Source of the DNA: Bacteroidota bacterium | GTDB taxonomy: Bacteria; Bacteroidota; Bacteroidia; Bacteroidales; VadinHA17 | Reading direction: 5' to 3' | Length of the DNA: 20,755 bases | NCBI GenBank assembly: GCA_030611395.1 | Contig: JAUWPX010000003.1 | Location: 1 to 20,755, forward strand | Part shown: positions 14,732 to 20,755 of the stretch, piece by piece | Layout of the letters: the number at the start of each line of letters is the position of its first letter | How positions within the stretch are numbered: position 1 is the first letter of the stretch | Translations under genes and position numbers: made by a program | Notes under the pieces: generated by a model | Databases searched by the model: none | Seen by the model: the letters and a program-made list of their open reading frames with translations, nothing else | What the model was told of the DNA's origin: nothing

Positions 14732-15187
14732 ATGGTCGTACGTAGTGAAATCTATTACCTTAAACAGTATAAAGAAACACCTAACACTACAGAAAAACCC
14801 CGTTTTTGTATCATCCTCGAAGTTCTTGACGAAGGAACCACTATTCTATTTCACAAATTAACTACTAAAGAATATGGCTTTAATTTTCCTGACCTTAAAG
14901 AGGGCAAAAATCAAGTTAATGAATATGATGATATTTTTTATTTCCCTGCAGGCAAAGTAATTGGGGAAAATGGATTTTCCTTTCCCAGGGATTGTTGTAT
15001 TCTTAATGGCACCTGGGCAATTTCAAAATTCAGTTTCACAGACTTTGATAAATTCAATCCCATCAAAAAGGATAATCTTAATAACACCACTTTCTGTGAT
15101 TTTCTTTACTTTTTATATCAAAGCAAGCATACCCGGCAAGTTAATAAGGATATCCTGGAAAAGGTACTACATGAAATTGCAGAATAA
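14732..15187 (+). CDS. Unknown 151-aa protein, candidate Panacea-neutralised toxin (MazF/PemK-like pattern)
   Basis: I do not recognise this protein with confidence. It starts on the base after the Panacea stop codon, so it is the second gene of a coupled pair. Its pattern resembles MazF/PemK toxins: SEIYYLKQY (5-13) like the GD.Y.v opening strand; EKPRFCIILE (21-30) like the .RP.vVl strand after the active-site loop; ILFHKLTTKEYGF (38-50) like the V.PlTT strand holding the catalytic Thr; and a late strand pair around DCCILNGTWAISK before a C-terminal helix. Lys22/Arg24 and Thr44/Thr45 would be the catalytic candidates. It is longer than MazF (about 110 aa). The fold is an inference from spacing only. 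It ends one base from the stop of a convergent recombinase remnant. Confidence 0.6.
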   Translation: MVVRSEIYYLKQYKETPNTTEKPRFCIILEVLDEGTTILFHKLTTKEYGFNFPDLKEGKNQVNEYDDIFYFPAGKVIGENGFSFPRDCCILNGTWAISKFSFTDFDKFNPIKKDNLNNTTFCDFLYFLYQSKHTRQVNKDILEKVLHEIAE

Positions 15188-15188
15188 C

Positions 15189-15557
15189 TCAAAAACACAA
15201 AACCTCTTTAATTACCCTCCTGTTTGCTTTATCCACTTCATCACGGCTAAAATCAATATAAATATCGCTAACGATATTAACACCATGGCCCAAGGCATGT
15301 GAGATCACATCGCGGGGCAATCCCAGGCTTGCTGCAATAGTTGCCCAGCTGTGCCGGGTGGTGTATGTTGATATTGGCCCCAGATCAAGGTCCTTGCCTA
15401 TACGCCGCAGCAACCTGTTAGCATAATCGGTAATATCCTTATACAACGGAGTGGACCGGTCCTTCTTTTCCTGTACTTTTCTCTTAACCTCTATCAGGTT
15501 AAGCAAAAACTTGTTGCCACGGTACTTAAGACTGGTAGAAAAAGGATATAGCTTATA
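15189..15557 (-). pseudogene. Tyrosine recombinase (integrase), C-terminal remnant
   Basis: The last 105-122 residues of a phage/ICE-type tyrosine recombinase remain. Visible catalytic parts are the box II segment STYTTRHSWAT with its Arg, LGHG with the second His, and the nucleophile Tyr in SDIYIDF, followed by DEVDKANRRVI, an ending typical of Bacteroidota integrases. The first catalytic Arg, the core-binding domain and the SAM-like N-terminal domain are missing; the frame hits TAA at 15558-15560 with no good start (a TTG at 15506 is the first usable one). Intact relatives have roughly 300-430 residues. It is likely the island's own integrase, now inactive. Confidence 0.82.
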
Positions 15558-15602
15558 TTAATTACCGGAGATATGTAGAAGTTGAATGCTGAAGTAATTT
15601 AA

Positions 15603-15611
15603 AACCGGTCA
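15603..15611. promoter_or_regulatory. Single half-site AACCGGTCA downstream of the ORF6N gene
   Basis: The same 9-mer starts the two 25-bp palindromes at 16003 and 16234. Here it is followed by GACCGC and lacks the second arm. Confidence 0.3.
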
Positions 15612-15701
15612 GACCGCTTGCCTCCATTTTTTATCCCTGTTCGCTCGCTTTTTTTCAGCCAATAGGTGCCGGACTATTAACTCTTGTTATTAACTAAAAC
15701 C

Positions 15702-16220
15702 TTAATCCTTATCATAATTTTTGTATCCTATTTTTTTTAGGGGGGCTTCGATTTTCTTTTGATGGAGAGCGTCAATCTTGTCGAGCAGGAATTTAAACAC
15801 CTTGTTTATCTTACCATCCAGCGCTCGAATCTCGGATTGTAAATCTTTGTTTTCAATTAACATAGCTCGGTAACTGGCAAATGCTCTCATTATTCCAATG
15901 TTAATTGATATTGCCTTTTTTGAACGTAATACCGATGAAAGCATTGCAACACCTTGTTCTGTAAAAACCAGCGGGGAGACACTTGAGTGTTTCAGACTCT
16001 CCAACCGGTCACAATCTGTGACCAGTTGTTCTTTTTCATCCTTTGTTAACTGAAACATGAAATCAATTGGAAATCGGTCTATATTCCTTTTAACCTGCTG
16101 TTTCAGGGCTTTCGTCTCGGTTTCGTAAAGGGCTGCCAGATCAGTATCAACCATCACTTTATATCCCCGGAATTCGAATATTAATGATTGATAATCAACC
16201 TTTATTAATTCTCCTGCCAT
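15702..16220 (-). CDS. ORF6N-domain protein (phage antirepressor-like DNA-binding protein)
   Basis: This 172-aa protein carries an ORF6N domain over about residues 9-95: FEFRGYKVMVDTDLAALYE, then LKQQVKRNIDRFPIDFMFQL and LVFTEQGVAMLSSVLRSKKA, which are the most conserved parts. A C-terminal helical/coiled-coil tail (about 118-165) probably drives oligomerisation. ORF6N is a KilA-N-associated DNA-binding domain found in phages and widely dispersed in Bacteroidota genomes on mobile DNA; the cellular role is unknown. The ATG at 16218-16220 is supported by the nearby GCAGGAG and by the domain position. A 25-bp near-palindrome sits 14-38 nt before the start, and a close copy lies inside the coding sequence (at LVTDCDRLE), suggesting autoregulation. 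Confidence 0.85.
   Translation of the reverse strand: MAGELIKVDYQSLIFEFRGYKVMVDTDLAALYETETKALKQQVKRNIDRFPIDFMFQLTKDEKEQLVTDCDRLESLKHSSVSPLVFTEQGVAMLSSVLRSKKAISINIGIMRAFASYRAMLIENKDLQSEIRALDGKINKVFKFLLDKIDALHQKKIEAPLKKIGYKNYDKD
16003..16027. promoter_or_regulatory. Palindrome copy inside the ORF6N coding sequence
   Basis: The core GGTCACAATCTGTGACC (16007-16023) is a perfect inverted repeat with a 3-base spacer, flanked by AAC and GTT that extend the symmetry to 10 of 11 arm positions. It encodes QLVTDCDRL of the protein. It matches the leader copy at 22 of 25 bases. Confidence 0.55.
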
Positions 16221-16233
16221 TACGTTGGTTTTT

Positions 16234-16258
16234 AACCGGTCATACTTTGTGACCAGTT
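16234..16258. promoter_or_regulatory. Palindrome in the leader of the ORF6N gene, candidate operator
   Basis: The core GGTCATACTTTGTGACC (16238-16254) has arms pairing 6 of 7 and the same outer AAC/GTT as the internal copy. It lies 14-38 nt upstream of the ATG, where a repressor would block initiation or translation. Confidence 0.55.
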
Positions 16259-16424
16259 CATTAGAAAAACAAATACCTGTTTGTAGCGTTTTGGCTAAAA
16301 AGCGTTGTCATCCCGTCGGGTGGCTATGATTTTTAACCTTTAAGCAAAGTTTATTTGTTTTCTGCAATTTATTTTCCTAAACCTAGATATTCAGCCTCAA
16401 CTTTTTTAGTCTTCATTTCAGGTT

Positions 16425-18137
16425 TCATTTCTGTTTTTCAAACCAAAGATTTCTTACTCTTCCATTTGAAACATAAATTCCAGTCACTTCCCCCTTTTTA
16501 TTTCTTTTGTACTTGGTTATAGTCATAGGCCATTCACTTTCCAAAACATTATTTTTTAAAACTTTCATTTTAAATTCTCCATGACGAGCATGATGACAAA
16601 ATAAGGTGTCATTTTCTAAATACATATTATATGTTGTTTCAAGTTCTTGACTATAAAATTCACCGGTATATGATAGCAAATCTTTTGTAGTCAAAGTCCG
16701 TGATTCAAAACCCTGAAAAATAGATGGTTCGCCATTGTTCACTGTAACAATCATAGATTTTAGCTTTCCATTAATTGTAAACTTAATTTTAAGATCTGCA
16801 TCGGTAGTAAGCATTTGGAACTCATCATTTCCAATAGGAACAATAGGACTTTCACTAGTGGAAGATCTGAAATATCTCAAGGTATCATTCCTTAAATATA
16901 TTTTTCGTGCATAACTATCTTTATCATTCAAGTAGCTAGACTCATATTTTTTTAATTCATCATTCGAAAGATAAATCTGTTTTAATGAATCATTCTTTTT
17001 CACAGGCTCACTATTGTCAGCATCTAATTTTGTTAAGAGAATTTCATGAATTTGATTCGCTTTTGAGCCAGATGATGAAGCAGAGAAATTAGTTAACACA
17101 ACAATACTCAATTTTTTATCAGGATAGGTGCCAGCATAAGTTCTAAAACCGCCAATTGCTCCACTATGTTGAATTAAATCATTACCTAAGTGTTTATCTA
17201 TGAATAGTCCGAAAGCATAATTATTATCAGATCCGTCATTTAATTTATCCAAAGTTTTCATTAATTTAAATGCTTCTTCCCAATTGGTCTGTGGAGCATA
17301 AAAATTACTCAACCACTTAAGTAAATCATTTGTTGTGGAATGTATATTTCCAGATCCAACATATCCCCAATATTCTACCGCCCTCAGATAATTTCCGTCT
17401 ATACTTTTATTATAAGATGTGGCATTATTTGTCACAACTCTATTGTATTTGTCTTCTACGTAGGTATGATTCATTCCTAAAGGCTCGAATATATTTTTCT
17501 TTATCCACGTTGGAAATTTTTCGGCAGTAACTTTTTCTATAATTTTGACCATCAACATATAACCCGTATTACAGTACATAAATTCAGATCCTGGTTTGAA
17601 ATTTAAATCCCTTTGCATATTCATAAATCTATAAAGATCTTCATTGGTTCTGGAATCGTCAGCTCTCCATCCTGCCAGTCCAAGCATTGCATGCAAACTT
17701 CTTAATCCACTCGTATGATGAAGCATCTGACGAATTGTAATCTTCTCCCCGAAATCTGGTAATTCAGGTAAATATTTTCTTATGTCATCATCTATTGATA
17801 ACTTTCCTTGTATATGGAGTAAGACAATTCCCATTGCTGTGAATTGTTTCGAAACAGATGCTATATTGAAGATGGTTTCAGTTGAATTAGGTGCCAGATA
17901 TTCTAAACTGGCTAGTCCATAAGATCGTGAGAAAACAATCTTGTCGTTTTTCATAACACCGATAGACCCTCCCGGATGATTCGGTTTGTTCCAATCAATA
18001 AAGAGACTATCTATTTGATTAATCTGTTTTTTACTTATCTGAGCATTTCCATTTAACGTAATAATAAGTGGAATAAGTAAAACTAAATATTTAAGATTCA
18101 TATGTTTATTATTAGTTTGGTGATTTTTAATTTTCAA
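16425..18137 (-). CDS. Exported serine hydrolase with C-terminal accessory domain
   Basis: This protein has 570 aa if it starts at 18137; the internal Met13 at 18099-18101 (MNLKYLVLLIPLIITLNGNA) gives a cleaner signal peptide and is the likelier start. The class C/PBP-like fold has all three motifs: S94-V-S-K97 in FNIASVSKQ, Y188-C-N190, and H324-S-G326 in IQHSGAIGG. GMNHTYVEDKYN and VVLTNFSAS are also typical. The region from about 385 to the end is a beta-rich domain resembling the lipocalin-like tail (DUF3471 type) of many such hydrolases. The protein probably acts in the periplasm or outside the cell as an esterase or peptidase. Its stop overlaps an ATG (ATGA) that opens only a 19-codon frame. 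Gene order with the next hydrolase suggests a pair, but 134 nt separate them. Confidence 0.9.
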   Translation of the reverse strand: MKIKNHQTNNKHMNLKYLVLLIPLIITLNGNAQISKKQINQIDSLFIDWNKPNHPGGSIGVMKNDKIVFSRSYGLASLEYLAPNSTETIFNIASVSKQFTAMGIVLLHIQGKLSIDDDIRKYLPELPDFGEKITIRQMLHHTSGLRSLHAMLGLAGWRADDSRTNEDLYRFMNMQRDLNFKPGSEFMYCNTGYMLMVKIIEKVTAEKFPTWIKKNIFEPLGMNHTYVEDKYNRVVTNNATSYNKSIDGNYLRAVEYWGYVGSGNIHSTTNDLLKWLSNFYAPQTNWEEAFKLMKTLDKLNDGSDNNYAFGLFIDKHLGNDLIQHSGAIGGFRTYAGTYPDKKLSIVVLTNFSASSSGSKANQIHEILLTKLDADNSEPVKKNDSLKQIYLSNDELKKYESSYLNDKDSYARKIYLRNDTLRYFRSSTSESPIVPIGNDEFQMLTTDADLKIKFTINGKLKSMIVTVNNGEPSIFQGFESRTLTTKDLLSYTGEFYSQELETTYNMYLENDTLFCHHARHGEFKMKVLKNNVLESEWPMTITKYKRNKKGEVTGIYVSNGRVRNLWFEKQK

Positions 18138-18271
18138 TCTAACAGGTTGCTCTATGGCTTTTTGGTTAATGTAAACTCTATTATTTTAGGTTTATAATTA
18201 ATTCAAATATCCATTTTACTAATAGATATACACCACGTTGCCAACAAACGAAGAGCACTCGTTGTACATAG

Positions 18272-19336
18272 TTAGTTTGTTTTTGGAGGATTTAAATGTT
18301 CATCAAAATATCCAAAATATTCGGATTCAACTCTTTTCATAATATCAAAGCCATTATCTCCATTTGTAAGCATAATGATACCACGTTTAGATTCTAGCAG
18401 AAGTACAACTTTTGTGCAAACTCCTGGATCATGACCAGTATGTGTTAATGCAGCTTCGCCTTTGTAATAATCTTGTTTTATATACCAACATAAGCCATAA
18501 GCAACATTTTCTCTAACTATTACTTGTGGTCTGATCATATCATTATATACATCTTCTGTTAATCCAGTTCCTTTCATCACATTTACAGCAAATAATCCGT
18601 AGTCTAAAATGGTAGTAAGAACATTATCTGAAGCTAAAGCATTTTTTATTCTTTTAATTGAGTTATAGGGTTCACCCTCTTTATTGTATTGTACAGCATA
18701 TCGCGACTTATGGAAGTCTTCATCCCATAGAAATCTACTATCATTCATCCCGTAAGGCTTAAATATGAGAGAATCTACCAGTTCTTCAAAGGGTTTGTTA
18801 AACTTTTGTTCTATAGCAAGTCTGAGATATTCAAAACCTTCTCCAGAGTAACTACATTGCGTTCCTGGTTTAAAATTGAAAGTTAATTTATTCAATTTAT
18901 TCATCCACCTCCAATTATCAAAGCCTGTTTGGTGCGTTAATACATGACGTGTAGTAAGTATTTTAAGGTAAGGATTATCTTTTACATCTGGGTCAACCCA
19001 GTAATGATAAAGAGGTTCATCTAAATCCCAATCGCCATTGCTAACTAATGTAAGTGTTAATAATGCTGAAATGGGTTTAGTTAAGGAAGCTATATTGAAG
19101 ATTGCGTTGTAAGGAGCAGGAGTGTCTTTTTTAAGCTCCCCATACACTCTAATTTGACGCAATTCTCCATCTTCAATGATCCCGATCCCTAAAGCTGGAA
19201 CATTTTTTTCAAGCATTAATTTTTCTATCTCTTCTTTAAAACTTGTGGGTTTTAATATTGCTTGCTGTGCAAACAAACCATTTTGAGCAATGATTAAAAC
19301 AATTAATAACATAATAACCTTATTTCTTCTTTTCAT
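18272..19336 (-). CDS. Exported serine hydrolase (EstB/beta-lactamase-like)
   Basis: This 354-aa protein has a signal peptide (hydrophobic about 7-18, cleavage near LFAQQ). The nucleophile motif is S84-L-T-K87 in FNIASLTKP, the second motif is Y163-S-G165 (CSYSGEGF; Gly in place of Asn, seen in esterase-type members), and the third is H299-T-G301 in LTHTGHDPG. ILTTRHVLTHQTGF (126-139) is the conserved strand-turn before the active site. It has the single catalytic domain only, with no C-terminal extension, at normal length. It is followed by a small hairpin without a T-run (18244-18265). A 17-bp palindrome lies about 80 bp upstream of the start. The substrate is unknown; cell-wall peptides or esters are the usual guesses. 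Confidence 0.9.
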   Translation of the reverse strand: MKRRNKVIMLLIVLIIAQNGLFAQQAILKPTSFKEEIEKLMLEKNVPALGIGIIEDGELRQIRVYGELKKDTPAPYNAIFNIASLTKPISALLTLTLVSNGDWDLDEPLYHYWVDPDVKDNPYLKILTTRHVLTHQTGFDNWRWMNKLNKLTFNFKPGTQCSYSGEGFEYLRLAIEQKFNKPFEELVDSLIFKPYGMNDSRFLWDEDFHKSRYAVQYNKEGEPYNSIKRIKNALASDNVLTTILDYGLFAVNVMKGTGLTEDVYNDMIRPQVIVRENVAYGLCWYIKQDYYKGEAALTHTGHDPGVCTKVVLLLESKRGIIMLTNGDNGFDIMKRVESEYFGYFDEHLNPPKTN

Positions 19337-19416
19337 AATTTATTATTTAAATTTGATTCAAAGACGAAATAAAAATCAAATTGTTGTACATAAGTAAATT
19401 TTGTTTAATGATTGTG

Positions 19417-19433
19417 GAAACCAATTTGGTTTC
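19417..19433. promoter_or_regulatory. 17-bp perfect palindrome upstream of a hydrolase gene
   Basis: GAAACCAATTTGGTTTC has 8-bp arms around a single T. It lies 81-97 bp upstream of the 354-aa hydrolase start, a plausible operator position. No cognate regulator is identified. Confidence 0.35.
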
Positions 19434-19919
19434 TATTAACTATACTAAGTGTATATATACCTCCAAAATAGAGTTGTATGTACAATTTTTTTATTCCTAT
19501 CCATTATAAAGCGACCTCAAAGGGTGGTAAATATATTATAGTTTTTATTAAATATTTATTTGCCTTTCTGCATACCATAATTGCCTTCAATTAAATATCA
19601 AACCGTCTTTCTGTATATTAAAAAATAGCCGATAAAATCAAAAATATGCTAAACAATATTATTTAGTGAAAACTATTTAGATTTAGAATTGTACAAGTTA
19701 CAAATAGTTATGTAAATGAAGAAAAAACTATCTGTATTTTTGACTAAAGAAAAGTGTATTTTACCTGAAAAGACTATTGTTCAGCTACTTCACGCAGGAT
19801 AAAACTAGAAATTATTGTATTTTTCTCTGTAGATTAAAAGGTTACTAAATAGCTAATTATGGTTTAGCCCAACAAGATTTAATAACCAGTTTGACGTTTC
19901 TTGAATAAACCAGAATCAA

Positions 19920-20039
19920 ATGAAAAAACAGGAAAGTCTTGAAATTTTTGCCTTTGGCAACAAAACTTTTTTATTTCATATACCTTATGTAAACAAGCTT
20001 CCAACGGTACAGGTCTGTAAAAAAGGAGATAATATATAA
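19920..20039 (+). CDS. Doubtful small ORF (39 aa)
   Basis: ATG at 19920 to TAA at 20037-20039. The peptide starts MKKQESLEIFAFGNKTFLFH and ends QVCKKGDNI. It has no ribosome-binding site or promoter that I can see and matches nothing known to me. It is listed because it is the only protein-like frame in this long gap. Confidence 0.15.
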   Translation: MKKQESLEIFAFGNKTFLFHIPYVNKLPTVQVCKKGDNI

Positions 20040-20060
20040 ATAACTAAGAAAATCGGAGTA

Positions 20061-20110
20061 AACCTAAGTAAAGAGATTCTACACTACGTTTGAATTGCTC
20101 AACTTAGGTT
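20061..20110. repeat. 9-bp inverted repeat touching the right att copy
   Basis: AACCTAAGT (20061-20069) and ACTTAGGTT (20102-20110) are perfect inverted arms 32 bases apart. The right arm ends exactly where the direct repeat begins (20111). It could be an integrase or excisionase arm site on the element side. Without a T-run it is not a terminator. Confidence 0.4.
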
Positions 20111-20139
20111 AAAAAAAGTCCGGAATTCCTTATCCGGGC
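20111..20139 (-). terminator. Terminator of tRNA-Met
   Basis: GTCCGGA (20118-20124) and TCCGGGC (20133-20139) form a stem with one mismatch, followed on the minus strand by seven T residues, just after the tRNA 3' end. Confidence 0.75.
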
Positions 20140-20189
20140 TTTGTAGCGAGACCGGGACTTGAACCCGGGACCTCTTGATTATGAATCAA
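20111..20189 (-). repeat. Right att-like direct repeat within tRNA-Met and its terminator
   Basis: This is the counterpart of 9960-10038, with 74 of 79 matching positions. It comprises the terminator and the tRNA from its 3' end to the 5' side of the anticodon stem. Confidence 0.8.
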
Positions 20190-20217
20190 ACGCTCTAACC
20201 AGCTGAGCTACCTCGCC
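20144..20217 (-). tRNA. tRNA-Met (CAT anticodon)
   Basis: The 74-nt minus-strand gene folds fully. Acceptor GGCGAGG pairs with TCTCGCT (two G-U wobbles); the D-arm contains AGCTCAGCTGGTTAGAGC; the anticodon stem is TTTGA/TCAAG with loop TTCATAA; the T-arm is CCGGG-TTCAAGT-CCCGG; the discriminator is A. CCA is not encoded. The D-loop and acceptor suggest elongator Met rather than the initiator; a CAT tRNA-Ile (lysidine-modified) cannot be wholly excluded by eye. Its 3' half is the inferred integration site of the island. Confidence 0.93.
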
Positions 20218-20242
20218 ATTATTTTATTTTTATTTGCGGTTG

Positions 20243-20274
20243 CAAATATAATGTTTCGTTGCAAATTTTTCAAC
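20243..20274 (-). promoter_or_regulatory. Promoter of tRNA-Met
   Basis: The minus strand has TATATTTG (20243-20250), a full TAnnTTTG -7 box, with GTTG (20271-20274) 20 bases upstream as the -33 element. The predicted start is about 15-20 nt before the mature 5' end. Confidence 0.65.
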
Positions 20275-20445
20275 TAATTGTCTCTAAATAGCTTTAGATA
20301 CATAATACCTCTAATACAGAGGGCGTTATTACTATAGTTATTTGTTAAAAACTATAATCCGTTTTTAATCACAAAAATAGTGGTTTTTATATTTTTTTGT
20401 ATATATTGCCACAACGCCTTTCTTGTAAATAAACATCCAGGCACT

Positions 20446-20755
20446 ATGAAAAAACAATTTGAACTTGAATATATAATCAACTCCTCCCCCAGGGTACTAT
20501 ACAGCCGCCTTAGCTCTGCAAGCGGGTTATCCGAATGGTTTGCCGATAATGTTACTGTTAGAGGAAAAATATTTACCTTCATATGGGAAGGGACAGAACA
20601 AAATGCAGAACTCTTAGGTAGAAAAGATAATAAATTTGCCAAATTCCACTGGGTGGACGATGAAGATGAAAACAGTTATTTTGAATTCAAAATAAATAAA
20701 GACGAGATCACCGGAGATGTAGCACTGCTGATAACCGATTTTGCAGAAGAGGATG
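20446..20755 (+). CDS. START/AHSA1-like domain protein, N-terminal part (cut by window edge)
   Basis: 103 codons are open from ATG 20446 to the window end. The peptide begins MKKQFELEYIINSSPRVLYS and continues SASGLSEWFADNVTVRGKIF, then FIWEGTEQNAELL and KFAKFHWVDDEDENSYFEFK. The opening strand, the two helices with the L..WFAD motif and the following beta strands are typical of the SRPBCC/AHSA1 (START-like) fold as found in Bacteroidota, where the complete protein is about 125-130 aa. It is a cytoplasmic, putative hydrophobic-ligand-binding protein with unknown ligand. It lies outside the island, divergent from tRNA-Met, and appears intact as far as visible. Confidence 0.85.
   Translation, partial: MKKQFELEYIINSSPRVLYSRLSSASGLSEWFADNVTVRGKIFTFIWEGTEQNAELLGRKDNKFAKFHWVDDEDENSYFEFKINKDEITGDVALLITDFAEED

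Larger units (their letters stand above)
19337..20060. other. Long gene-poor right margin of the island
   Basis: About 700 bases contain no convincing gene. Seen here: a 17-bp palindrome at 19417-19433, an AT-rich middle, and short ORFs on the plus strand, the longest of interest being 39 codons at 19920-20039. It may hold decayed mobile-element sequence. Confidence 0.5.
9960..20189. mobile_element. Genomic island integrated at tRNA-Met, probably decayed
   Basis: The limits are a 79-bp imperfect direct repeat (9960-10038 and 20111-20189; constant offset of 10151, 5 mismatches, no gaps) that covers the 3' half of tRNA-Met from the anticodon stem through the tRNA 3' end and terminator. The right copy belongs to the complete tRNA gene; the left copy is only the 3' half. 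Integrative elements that use tRNA anticodon arms leave exactly this layout. Cargo supports it: a recombinase C-terminal stump, an ORF6N gene, a Panacea operon, DUF2971, IS-like repeats and several unlinked exported enzymes, with long gaps and gene remnants. With the recombinase truncated, the element is likely fixed in place. Both the island call and its limits are inference from these observations. Confidence 0.75.

Noticed and set aside
16371..16430. 19-codon minus-strand frame whose ATG overlaps the stop of the 570-aa hydrolase
   Set aside because: Very short, rich in Lys and Glu, no following gene and no family resemblance. At most it is a truncated remnant.
18236..18265. Hairpin with CGTTG/CAACA motifs after the 354-aa hydrolase stop, considered as an integron attC site
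   Set aside because: The flanking core sites do not fit GTTRRRY/RYYYAAC, there is a single copy, and no integron integrase is present. It is probably a simple 3' hairpin.
20352..20642. 96-codon minus-strand frame opposite the START-like gene
   Set aside because: The plus strand encodes a clear START-like N-terminus with a good ATG; the minus frame matches nothing and overlaps it entirely.

Overview
The window looks like a chromosome segment of a member of the Bacteroidota, probably an environmental or gut relative of the Bacteroidales/Marinilabiliales. The reasons are AT-rich DNA, promoters of the TTTG / TAnnTTTG type, an MG2-plus-plug surface protein, a CotH-type lipoprotein, an ORF6N-domain gene and an NtrC-type two-component system facing an FtsX-like permease. 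The taxonomic call is inference; no marker gene other than a tRNA is present.

Left part (1 to about 9950), chromosomal backbone: the first 40 codons of an exported protein (minus, cut by the edge); a membrane histidine kinase and a sigma-54-dependent response regulator that overlap by 4 nt (minus); a divergent MacB/FtsX-type permease (plus) whose upstream region holds two identical 17-bp palindromes and a sigma-54-like -24/-12 element; a strong terminator; a CotH-family lipoprotein (plus); and a convergent 838-aa MG2/carboxypeptidase-regulatory/plug-like surface protein (minus).

Middle part (9960-20189), a genomic island of about 10.2 kb that I infer from the sequence: a complete tRNA-Met(CAT) gene with its terminator lies at the right end. 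A 79-bp direct repeat of its 3' half (anticodon arm to terminator T-run, 5 mismatches, no gaps) lies at the left end. This is the classic scar of an element integrated in a tRNA gene. Inside are tandem 24-bp repeats resembling an IS21-type end, a rubredoxin-like/DUF2231-like membrane protein, three unrelated-looking exported serine hydrolases (SxxK fold), a gene remnant, a DUF2971 protein, a two-gene Panacea-domain operon with an unrecognised partner (candidate toxin-antitoxin pair), the C-terminal stump of a tyrosine recombinase, and an ORF6N-domain gene with a palindrome repeated in its leader and in its own coding sequence. The recombinase is truncated, so the island is probably no longer mobile by itself.

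Right end (20190-20755): the 5' part and promoter of tRNA-Met, then the start of a START/AHSA1-like gene (plus, cut by the edge).

The best candidate for something undescribed is the Panacea gene with its abutting 151-aa partner, which has a MazF/PemK-like sequence pattern, next to the divergent DUF2971 gene. The HK/RR/permease locus is a coherent regulated unit with visible candidate enhancer sites.
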